Shown here one piece after another: positions 19,738 through 26,678 of a DNA stretch of 26,678 bases. The notes under the pieces were generated by a model. The model did no database searches. It was not told the origin of the DNA and saw only the letters and a program-made list of their open reading frames with translations. The DNA comes from a virus. Position 1 is the stretch's first letter, and every line of letters begins with the position of its first letter. Where the stretch lies: positions 1 through 26,678 of the IMG/VR virus record IMGVR_UViG_3300049846_000539, one strand, 5' to 3'. The position numbers and the translations under genes are program-made.

Positions 19738-22700
19738 GCGGTTCCCTGAGCGCGGTCGAACTGCAAGCCATCATCACGGCTTCGCTGAACGCCAGCAATT
19801 ATGTGCAGGGCGGTAAGCAGGTCGAGGCAGCAAACGCCAGCATGCAGCGGTCAGGCGAGGCAGTCGTCGGGTCGCAAGAGAAGATTACCCGCGGCGCGCA
19901 GAATGCGGCGCGGGCTTACGTTGACTGGAAGATCAAGACCGACCCGCTCGCCAAGGCGACGGTAGAACTTGCCAACGCGCAGGCTCTCCTCGACCGCAAC
20001 CTGCGGCTTGGCCTCGTCACTCAGGAACAGCATACCCAGGAGCTTGCCAAGGCAGAGGCCCGGTTCAAGGCCACCGCTGCCGCCGCATCTACGACCGCAA
20101 ACGCTTTCGGCGTTACCGCACGACAGGCCCAGCAATTGGCCCCGCAGATCAACGATGTCGTCACGTCGTTGCTCGGCGGGGCTTCTGCGTTTCAGGTGCT
20201 CACTCAGCAGGGCGGCCAGATCACGCAGGCCATGGGTGGCGTCGGCAACACCTTCCGCGCGCTCGCCGGCTTGTTTACGCCCATGCGCGTCGGCGTGCTG
20301 GCGGTCGGCGGCGCCATGGTGGCAAGCCTTGTCGCCTTTGAAAGCACGGAGCGGCGCGTCGCCACGCTGCGGGGGCAGCTTCGCGGCTACACGTCCGACT
20401 ATGAAGACCTGGCGCGTGTGCTGGACCGGCAGGCGAAGCGGCAGAGTGAAAGCCTGCCGGGTGTGTCGGGTGCGGACGTGCGGACGGCAACCGGCCGGCT
20501 CGCGCAGGTCATCACCAGCGACGACCGCGACAACCTGTCCGACTATGTGCGCCTGACGACCGACCTTGCGCGCAGTCTGGACACGGACCTTTCCGGCGCC
20601 ATCTCGCGCGTGACGAAGATTATCCGCAGCCCGGCCGAGGCGGCGCGCGACTTGGCAGAGAACGGCGTCCGCGGCTTCGATGAGCAGTTCCGCCGCCACA
20701 TCGAGTTGATGGAACGGGCGGGGGATCGGGCCGGCGCAACGGCCGAGGTCATCAAGCGGCTGCGCGAGGTAGTGCAGGGCGCGGCGCAGGACGGGTCGCC
20801 GCTACAGCGGTCGCTGTCGGACCTGTCCAAAGAGTTCGAAAGCCTTTGGAACACGATCAAGGACGGCCTGGCAGGGCCGGCGGCGGGCTTCACGTCATGG
20901 CTTGCCACCGTCATGCGCGCGAACCGCGAAAACGGGCAGGCGCAGCAGCTACCTGACGGCATGTCGCTGTTTCAAGTGCTGACCGGCCGCGGCGGCAGCA
21001 CATCGGCCGCCACGCCGCCCGCAGCCATCGCGCCGCATCTGGCCGAGGCGGCCCGCCTGACCGGACTCGACCCGGAACTGCTGGCCCGCGTGCAGCGTGC
21101 CGAGGGGCGGCTCAACCCGGATGGGTCTTGGGCTTCTAGCAGTGCAGGCGCGCGCGGCCCGATGCAGCTTATGCCGGGCACTTTCGCTGAGGTGGCGCAG
21201 CGGTACGGCATCCAGGGCGGCATTGACGACCCGCGCGCGAACACCATGGCGGGCGCCTACTACCTGCGCGACCGCCTGCAAGCGCGCGGCGACGTTGCGC
21301 TGGCACTGGCCGATTACAATGCCGGCCCCGGTCGCGTGGATCGCGTGCTGGCCGGGCAGGCGACGCTTCCTGACGAGACGGCGCGGTATGTCCGCGGCAT
21401 CCGCAGCGGCTACAGCGGCACCGGGCTCGAGGCGGCGAACAGCAACGCCCCCTTTGTCTCCGAGTATGGTAGCGGCCCCTTTGCGTCTGGTGGCAGCACG
21501 ACGGGCGGCCAGACCGCGGCTCAGCGCGAGTTCGACCAGGCCACCCGCCGGATGCGCGATGCCGGCGGCCCGACCGTTGATCGCCAGAACCTTGAAGCCA
21601 CACTCCGTCAGCAGCAGGAAATGCAGGCGCAGACAGAGCGCGGCACGACGGCATGGCGCGAGTGGCAGGACGCCATCGACAAGACCAAGGCAGCCCTGGT
21701 CGGGCTTGAGACGCCGGTCGAGAAGACCATCCGGCAGTTCCGCGATCAGGCGACGGTGGCGAACACCGCCGAGGGCTTCACGCGCGACCTTGCCCGCGCA
21801 TATCAGCAGCTTGATGAGACCGCCCGCAGCCAGCGCGGGACAGCCGCGACGCCCGAGGAACAGGCGGCGGTACGAAATGCACTGCTGGCCGAGCGCAGCG
21901 CGGGCCTGCGCGACCTGGGCGCCGAACTGACTCGCCAGATTGAGGCAGAGACGAAGCTGGCCGAGGCGCAGCGCGGAGGCGTTGCGGCCATGCAAGAGCA
22001 GGCCGCGGCGAACCGGGCGCGGGAAGAAGTCCGCAAGATGGGGCTTCAGGGCACGGAGCTTGAGGCGTCAGCCATCGAGAGCCTGACGGCCAAGTATCGC
22101 GACCTCGCCCGCGCGCAGCAGTCCAGCCAGGTCGCCGGCCTTCTTCAGACCCAGCAGCAGCAACTTCAGCTTGCGCGCGACGAACTATCGTCCATCGGCA
22201 TGTCGCCTGCCGAGAGCGCGCGCCGCAACGCCGAGATTCAGGCGCGCGGCGCGCTCGAGTTCCGCTTCGGCGCAGGCGCAGCCGATAACGCGAGCGGCCA
22301 GGAATACATCCGCAACGCGATGCAGATGGCCGACCTCCGCACGCAGGCGCGATACCTTAACGAGATCGCCAACTACGGCCGTGAGGCTGCGAGCATCCTT
22401 GTGGACGGCTTCCGGCAGTTCGCTTTCGAGGGCGCCAAGGCGAAGGACGTGCTCAAGAACATGGAGCGCGCGTTGCTGGACCTCGGCACACGGGCGCTTG
22501 TGTTGAAGCCGCTGGAGCAGGCGCTTGGCTCGCTGTCGGTCAAGCTGTTCGGCGGCGCCACGGGCGGGGCGGGCAGCAGTGGCGGTCTGGGCAGCCTGTT
22601 CAGCGGCGTCGGCAATCTCTTCGGCGGCGGCACATCGGCCGCCGCAGGCGCCGTCGCAGGCAATGCGGTCACGCCGATAGGTGAGGCGTTTGCTGGGTCG

Positions 22701-23024
22701 CTGGTGTTCCACCGTGGCGGCATCGTGGGCAATGACAACGCCCCCGTCCGCATGGTGCCGGGCGGCCTGTTCCGCGGCGCCCCGCGTTTCCACACAGGCG
22801 GCGGCTACCTGGCGCGCGACGAGTTCCCCGCAATCCTCCAGATGGGTGAGCGCGTGCTTACGCAGCGTCAGCAGGCGGCGACGGTCGCGGCGGTCAAGGG
22901 CGGCCGGAACGTGACCGTCATCCAGAACATCAAGACCGACGATCCCGGCGCCTTCAACCGCAGCCGGGACCAGATTGCCCGCGGTCAGGCGCGGGCCTTG
23001 CAGCGCGCATCGCGGAGCGCCTGA
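19734..23024 (+). CDS. Tape measure protein with embedded lytic transglycosylase domain
   Basis: A 1096-residue protein that sets tail length and is ejected first during infection. The N-terminal third resembles TMP_2-type tape measures (FGVTARQAQQLAPQINDVVT, SLLGGASAFQVLTQQGGQIT) and has a hydrophobic stretch (MRVGVLAVGGAMVASLVAF, about residue 184 on). Residues about 430-562 are an SLT-type lytic transglycosylase: ELLARVQRAEGRLNP with E457 as likely catalytic acid, GPMQLMPGTFAEVAQRYGI, ALADYNAGPGRVDRVL and ETARYVRGI. Long Gln/Ala-rich coiled coils follow, then the lambda-type C-terminal domain (ILVDGFRQFAFEGAKAKDVL, LLDLGTRALVLKPLEQALGS) and a Gly-rich tail. The muralytic domain probably opens the cell wall during DNA injection. 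Confidence 0.93.
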   Translation: MSGSLSAVELQAIITASLNASNYVQGGKQVEAANASMQRSGEAVVGSQEKITRGAQNAARAYVDWKIKTDPLAKATVELANAQALLDRNLRLGLVTQEQHTQELAKAEARFKATAAAASTTANAFGVTARQAQQLAPQINDVVTSLLGGASAFQVLTQQGGQITQAMGGVGNTFRALAGLFTPMRVGVLAVGGAMVASLVAFESTERRVATLRGQLRGYTSDYEDLARVLDRQAKRQSESLPGVSGADVRTATGRLAQVITSDDRDNLSDYVRLTTDLARSLDTDLSGAISRVTKIIRSPAEAARDLAENGVRGFDEQFRRHIELMERAGDRAGATAEVIKRLREVVQGAAQDGSPLQRSLSDLSKEFESLWNTIKDGLAGPAAGFTSWLATVMRANRENGQAQQLPDGMSLFQVLTGRGGSTSAATPPAAIAPHLAEAARLTGLDPELLARVQRAEGRLNPDGSWASSSAGARGPMQLMPGTFAEVAQRYGIQGGIDDPRANTMAGAYYLRDRLQARGDVALALADYNAGPGRVDRVLAGQATLPDETARYVRGIRSGYSGTGLEAANSNAPFVSEYGSGPFASGGSTTGGQTAAQREFDQATRRMRDAGGPTVDRQNLEATLRQQQEMQAQTERGTTAWREWQDAIDKTKAALVGLETPVEKTIRQFRDQATVANTAEGFTRDLARAYQQLDETARSQRGTAATPEEQAAVRNALLAERSAGLRDLGAELTRQIEAETKLAEAQRGGVAAMQEQAAANRAREEVRKMGLQGTELEASAIESLTAKYRDLARAQQSSQVAGLLQTQQQQLQLARDELSSIGMSPAESARRNAEIQARGALEFRFGAGAADNASGQEYIRNAMQMADLRTQARYLNEIANYGREAASILVDGFRQFAFEGAKAKDVLKNMERALLDLGTRALVLKPLEQALGSLSVKLFGGATGGAGSSGGLGSLFSGVGNLFGGGTSAAAGAVAGNAVTPIGEAFAGSLVFHRGGIVGNDNAPVRMVPGGLFRGAPRFHTGGGYLARDEFPAILQMGERVLTQRQQAATVAAVKGGRNVTVIQNIKTDDPGAFNRSRDQIARGQARALQRASRSA

Positions 23025-23027
23025 CGC

Positions 23028-23648
23028 ATGTCTTTCCACGACCTACAGTTCCCGGCGGGCATTGCCGAAGGCGCCGAGGGCGGCCCGGAGTTCTCCACCT
23101 CTGTCATCATCAGCAGCGGCGGCCATGAGCAGCGGCAAGCCAACTGGGCAACACCGCGGCGGCGCTGGAATGTCGGCACCGCCATTGTGGACGATACGTC
23201 CTACAACGCTCTTTATGCCTTCTTCCTGGCGTGCGGCGGCAAGCTGTCGGCGTTCCGGTTTAAGGACTGGTCGGACTACGAGGTGACGCGACAGCAGATC
23301 GGCTTGACCGATGGCAGCGACGCGACGTGGCCGATATATAAGACTTACACCAGCGGCAGCACGTCCACCGCGCGCTATATCACTCGCCCGGTGAGCGGCA
23401 CTGTGCGTGTCTGGGTGGACGGCACGGAACGCACGCTAGGCGGCGGTGGCAGTGAGTTTCAGGTCAGTCTGACGACTGGCGTCATCACGCTCGGGGCGAC
23501 GCTGGCGGCGCTCTCGGCAAAGACCATCGAGGTCTATTGCGAATTCGACGTCCCGGCGCGCTTCGACATCGACCACTGGCCCTTGAGCCTCAAGTCCTAC
23601 AGGATCGGTGAAGTCGCGGACATCCCGGTTGTGGAAATCCGCGAATGA
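23028..23648 (+). CDS. Distal tail protein, DUF2460 family (GTA gp12-like)
   Basis: A 206-residue DUF2460 protein. Family features are the start MSFHDLQFPAGIAEGAEGGP, RRRWNVGTAIVDDTSYNALY, FFLACGGKLSAFRFKDWSDY and the ending SYRIGEVADIPVVEIRE. In Rhodobacter gene transfer agents the homologue forms the distal tail ring that joins tube and hub. It starts 3 bases after the tape measure stop and overlaps the next gene by 4 bases (ATGA), in the conserved order DUF2460-DUF2163-NlpC/P60. Confidence 0.92.
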   Translation: MSFHDLQFPAGIAEGAEGGPEFSTSVIISSGGHEQRQANWATPRRRWNVGTAIVDDTSYNALYAFFLACGGKLSAFRFKDWSDYEVTRQQIGLTDGSDATWPIYKTYTSGSTSTARYITRPVSGTVRVWVDGTERTLGGGGSEFQVSLTTGVITLGATLAALSAKTIEVYCEFDVPARFDIDHWPLSLKSYRIGEVADIPVVEIRE

Positions 23649-24514
23649 GGTCCGCATCGGCCGGGATGATCTCGCACCTTGCGGGCGAGGAACAGAAGCG
23701 CACGACGCTTTGGCGCATCGTGCGGACTGACGGCGAGATATTCACATTCACCGACCACGACGAAGACGTTGTTTACGGCGGGGAAACCTACGCAGCGGCG
23801 CTTGGCTACAAGCGCACGGCGATGGCCGGCGGTAGCGATCTTGCGGTCGGTGGCGGCGACGTGCTGGGCATGCTGGACGACTCCAGTATCAGCATTACGG
23901 AACTGCGCGCCGGGCTCTGGGATCATGCGGAAATCCGCATCTTTGATGTCAACTGGTCAAACCTCGCCCAAGGCGAAATCAAGACAACGCGCGGATGGCT
24001 GGGCGAGGTCATTGCCCGCGACGACGGCAGTTTCAACGCCGAACTGCGCGACCTGGCGCAGCCGCTCCAGATCACGGTCGGCAGTTACTTTCAGGCCGAG
24101 TGTCGTGCCGACCTGGGCGACAGCCGCTGTACCATCGACCTGACGCCCGGCGGCTCTTGGACCCAGACGACCAGCATCGCCACGGTGACCGATAGCGTTA
24201 CGCTGGTCTTGGCGAACGACGGCATCGGAAGCTTTGCCGATGGGTGGTTTGAGGGCGGCGTCTGCATTTGGAACAGCGGCACGAATGACGGCGTGAATCG
24301 GGAAATCCTCTCTTGGACTTCGGCAAGCCGGACGCTTGTCCTGCTGGCGCCGCCGCCCTTCACTCCGTCCGCTACCGATCAGCTCTACCTCCAGCCCGGA
24401 TGCGACAAGCGCCGGGTGACGTGCCGGACGAAGTTCAACAACGCGCTTAACCACCGCGGCGAGCCATCGCTGCCGGGGCCGAACGCGATCATCAAGACGC
24501 CGAACTTTACGTGA
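23645..24514 (+). CDS. Tail hub protein, DUF2163 with BR0599 C-terminal domain (GTA gp13-like)
   Basis: A 289-residue protein with an N-terminal DUF2163 domain (LAGEEQKRTTLWRIVRTDGE, FTFTDHDEDVVYGGETYAAA) and a C-terminal phage BR0599-type domain (GCDKRRVTCRTKFNNALNHR, GEPSLPGPNAI). Four cysteines in conserved contexts, C153 (AECRAD), C162 (SRCTID), C253 (GCDKR) and C260 (VTCRT), are suited to hold an iron-sulfur cluster; such a cluster is reported, to my knowledge, for the homologous gene transfer agent hub and for lambda gpL. It would form the trimeric hub of the tail tip. ATG 23645 overlaps the previous stop. Confidence 0.9.
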   Translation: MRSASAGMISHLAGEEQKRTTLWRIVRTDGEIFTFTDHDEDVVYGGETYAAALGYKRTAMAGGSDLAVGGGDVLGMLDDSSISITELRAGLWDHAEIRIFDVNWSNLAQGEIKTTRGWLGEVIARDDGSFNAELRDLAQPLQITVGSYFQAECRADLGDSRCTIDLTPGGSWTQTTSIATVTDSVTLVLANDGIGSFADGWFEGGVCIWNSGTNDGVNREILSWTSASRTLVLLAPPPFTPSATDQLYLQPGCDKRRVTCRTKFNNALNHRGEPSLPGPNAIIKTPNFT

Positions 24515-24912
24515 CCCTGGACGAAGCCGCGCGCCGCTGGCTCGGCACGCCCTGGCGCCACCTTGGGCGCAACAGAGCAGGGGTGGACTGCATCGGTCTT
24601 ATCCTGCTGTCGGCGCTGGAGTGCGGGCACGATATTCCAGACCCGGCGCCCTACGCGCGTGAGCCGACCGATAACCGGCTGGTGCAGGGCATACAGGCGC
24701 ACGCAACGCGCGTCGGCGGCGCCGAGCCGGGCGACGTGTTGTTGTTCCGCTGGGGGCGTCTGGCAGCGCATGTCGGCATTGCTAGCGTGCATACGGTCTA
24801 TGGCGGCCCAAGCGTGATCCACGCCGCCGCCAAATACGGCGAGGTCTGCGAGCATCTGATGGCAGCAGACATTCTCGCAGCGCACGTCGCCACCTATCGC
24901 ATTCGAGGCTAG
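24511..24912 (+). CDS. NlpC/P60 cysteine peptidase of the tail tip (GTA gp14-like)
   Basis: A 133-residue NlpC/P60 protein from GTG 24511 (GTGA overlap). The start TLDEAARRWLGTPWRHLGRN leads to the catalytic cysteine C27 in GVDCIGLI, the catalytic histidine H87 in RLAAHVGIAS, and H104 in SVIHAAAKYG as third polar residue; GAEPGDVLLFRW is the usual strand before the His. These enzymes cleave peptide bonds in peptidoglycan stems and act at the tail tip during cell wall penetration. Together with the transglycosylase in the tape measure the particle would attack both glycan and peptide. Length and neighbours match gene transfer agent gp14. Confidence 0.93.
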   Translation: MTLDEAARRWLGTPWRHLGRNRAGVDCIGLILLSALECGHDIPDPAPYAREPTDNRLVQGIQAHATRVGGAEPGDVLLFRWGRLAAHVGIASVHTVYGGPSVIHAAAKYGEVCEHLMAADILAAHVATYRIRG

Positions 24913-24915
24913 CTG

Positions 24916-26678
24916 ATGGCCAAGCTAGGCGTGACAGCAGCCGGCGCGGTAGTCGGCGGCGTCATCGGTTCCTTCGTCGGCAATCCGATGCTTGGCGTTC
25001 AGCTCGGATGGGCTGTCGGCGGCCTAGCGTCATCGTTCGTCGGCAACAAGGATCAGCAAGGGCCGCGCCTTGCCGAGCTGACCATCCAGGGTAGCGCCTA
25101 CGGTAACCCGATCCCGCTGGTATCCGCGCGCGCCAAGCTGGCCGGTAACGTGATCTGGTGTGGCAAGATCATAGAGCGCAAGTCGAAGAAGCGTGCCGGC
25201 AAGGGCGGTCCGAAGGTCGTCAACTACACCTATTTCTTGAGCTTCGCGGTCGGTCTTTGCGAATGGCTGAATGACCCGGTTGATCCTGGCGTCCTGCGCA
25301 TCTGGCTTGATGATAAGCTGGTCTATGATGCCACCGGCTCCAGCGAAGTGACGAAGGTCTCGGGGCTCACCTGGCGCTTCTACCCAGGCAGCGCCACACA
25401 AACGCCGGACCCGTTGATCGAAAGCAAGCTGGGCACCGACGACGCGCCCGCGTTTCGCGATATGGCTTATATCGTGTTTGAGGAATTGCCCATCGACAGT
25501 TTCGGCAGGCGCATGCCGAACGTCACGGTGGAACTCAGCGCCGAAATCGCGCTCACCTTCCCGCAGGTCAACGCCACCGGCCCGACTTCGCCCGAATTCC
25601 CGACCGACCCGAGCGGCAACACATATCATGTTGATTGGCCGACCTCCGTTGCCGTCGATTTCAACCGCGGTCGCATCTACCAGGGGCGCACGCGCACAAC
25701 CGGCTATACCGGCATTCCAAACGACGAGGTGATCCGGGTCTATTCCCTGACAACGATGGAGACCCTGGCCGAATACAAGATGGGCGACATGGTCGAGCAT
25801 CTGTTCGGCACTGGCGAAACGCCCAGCACAGCGACGGTCGGCGCTGGCATTATGCACATGGGCGTGGATGGCTATCTCTACGTCACGGGCGGCGACGATA
25901 GCCGCACATGCCTGTGGAAGATTGACCCGGACGCCATGCGCGCGGTCGGCGTGTTTGGCCCTGTGGAGGGTGGCGGCAACCTCGGCAACGACAACGGCAC
26001 GCGCTTGTTGCTGCCGATGGCGATTCAGTCGGTCAGCATCGGCGGCGGCTCCAAGCGGGTTGTCTGCGTCCAGGGTTCCTATTCGGTCGTCGTCATCGAC
26101 TGCGACACGATGGAATACATCTGGGGCGCTTACGACGTATCAATCACGCCGCCGCCGATTAACTGCGCGCTCGGCATTGCTCCGCTCACATATCCCATCA
26201 TCATGGTGCCGGGCGCGCAGGACGGCGACGAAGGCGAGCTTTGGTATTTCCGCGGGTCTAACGGCACGTCGCCATACGAGATCGAGGTCATCCGCCTGCG
26301 GTTCACGACTGGCGCGACGGACATGGGCGCGGGCGTGGCGGCTGGTGTGCAGCGGACGAACTATACCGCGATTGACTTCGACGCCATCGACGCCAGCGCG
26401 TCCTATTGCCTCATGCAGTGCGCCTATTACGACCCGACCGACGAGACCTTCGTCCTGACGGTTGCAGGCGCCGGTAGCCCCGGCACGAGTTGGTCCCGGT
26501 TCACCACGTTCAAATGGTCGCCCGTGTCTGGCGTGGTGTGGTCGGTGGTCAACCATAACCTGCCGGCTCAGCACGACGGCCGCGGTGCAAACGGGCGGGC
26601 GTTGTCGAATATCTGGGGTCTCGCCGGCAACTTCGTGGTGACGCCGAGCAACGGTGACACCGTGCTGGATCAGGCCGG
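24916..26678 (+). CDS. Tail-tip/host-specificity protein with probable beta-propeller (3' truncated by window edge)
   Basis: The frame is open from ATG 24916 to the window end, giving 587 residues so far. Residues 1-45 form a Gly-rich hydrophobic, glycine-zipper-like segment (GAVVGGVIGSFVGNPMLGVQ). Residues about 49-215 match the hub-like start of phage and gene transfer agent tip proteins (GPRLAELTIQGSAYGNPIPL, AGNVIWCGKIIERK, YTYFLSFAVGLCEWLNDPVD, IDSFGRRMPNVTVELSAE). From about 230 on, recurring beta blades with VIRVYSLTTMETL, DGYLYVTGGDDSRTCLWKID, SYSVVVIDCDTMEYIWG and TTFKWSPVSGVVWSV suggest a propeller. Tip proteins bind the host receptor. It follows the peptidase gene by 3 bases. The propeller is a pattern reading, not proven. 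Confidence 0.85.
   Translation, partial: MAKLGVTAAGAVVGGVIGSFVGNPMLGVQLGWAVGGLASSFVGNKDQQGPRLAELTIQGSAYGNPIPLVSARAKLAGNVIWCGKIIERKSKKRAGKGGPKVVNYTYFLSFAVGLCEWLNDPVDPGVLRIWLDDKLVYDATGSSEVTKVSGLTWRFYPGSATQTPDPLIESKLGTDDAPAFRDMAYIVFEELPIDSFGRRMPNVTVELSAEIALTFPQVNATGPTSPEFPTDPSGNTYHVDWPTSVAVDFNRGRIYQGRTRTTGYTGIPNDEVIRVYSLTTMETLAEYKMGDMVEHLFGTGETPSTATVGAGIMHMGVDGYLYVTGGDDSRTCLWKIDPDAMRAVGVFGPVEGGGNLGNDNGTRLLLPMAIQSVSIGGGSKRVVCVQGSYSVVVIDCDTMEYIWGAYDVSITPPPINCALGIAPLTYPIIMVPGAQDGDEGELWYFRGSNGTSPYEIEVIRLRFTTGATDMGAGVAAGVQRTNYTAIDFDAIDASASYCLMQCAYYDPTDETFVLTVAGAGSPGTSWSRFTTFKWSPVSGVVWSVVNHNLPAQHDGRGANGRALSNIWGLAGNFVVTPSNGDTVLDQA

Overview
The window is a contiguous, single-strand (+) late region of a tailed siphovirus (HK97-type head, long non-contractile tail), either a prophage or a phage genome. 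No integrase, repressor, lysis genes, replication genes, tRNAs or host genes are visible, so lysogeny cannot be judged. High GC (roughly two thirds, with strong G/C at third positions) and a tail-tip block of DUF2460, DUF2163, NlpC/P60 and tip protein, as in Rhodobacter-type gene transfer agents, point to an alphaproteobacterial host. That host call is inference.

Layout. 1-2585: two tandem fusions of a ParB-like domain and a DNA methyltransferase, the first cut by the left edge. 2582-4907: terminase small and large subunits. 4907-9645: portal, a collagen-like protein, ClpP-like head protease, major capsid protein and a probable decoration protein. 9645-11526: a sugar-modification cassette (hexapeptide-repeat acyltransferase and two glycosyltransferase-like proteins) inserted in the head operon. 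11538-15451: a block of unrecognised, probably virion, proteins, ending in a 551-residue protein made of about 24 copies of a 20-residue repeat. 15461-17512: head-tail connector, stopper, neck/tail-completion and terminator proteins. 17597-24912: tail tube, tail assembly chaperones made through a -1 ribosomal frameshift, a tape measure with an embedded lytic transglycosylase, distal tail and hub proteins, and an NlpC/P60 peptidase. 24916 to the right edge: tail-tip protein, cut by the window end. Genes are tightly packed, many with ATGA, TGATG or GTGA stop-start overlaps, which suggests translational coupling. No gene-free stretch exceeds 100 bases.

The most unusual signals are not genes. (1) A structured leader recurs just before the major capsid gene, the probable decoration gene and the tail tube gene, which should be the three most abundant virion proteins. 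It is a hairpin with a GNRA tetraloop, a conserved A-C mismatch and compensated stem changes, followed by a conserved stretch holding the ribosome binding site. Two of the copies carry an extra upstream segment that can pair either with its own 5' side or with the ribosome binding region. (2) A textbook slippery heptamer, CCCTTTG, with an 8 bp hairpin 8 nt downstream explains the tail chaperone frameshift. (3) GC-rich hairpins follow the capsid and tube genes, so these cistrons may be bracketed as separate expression units.
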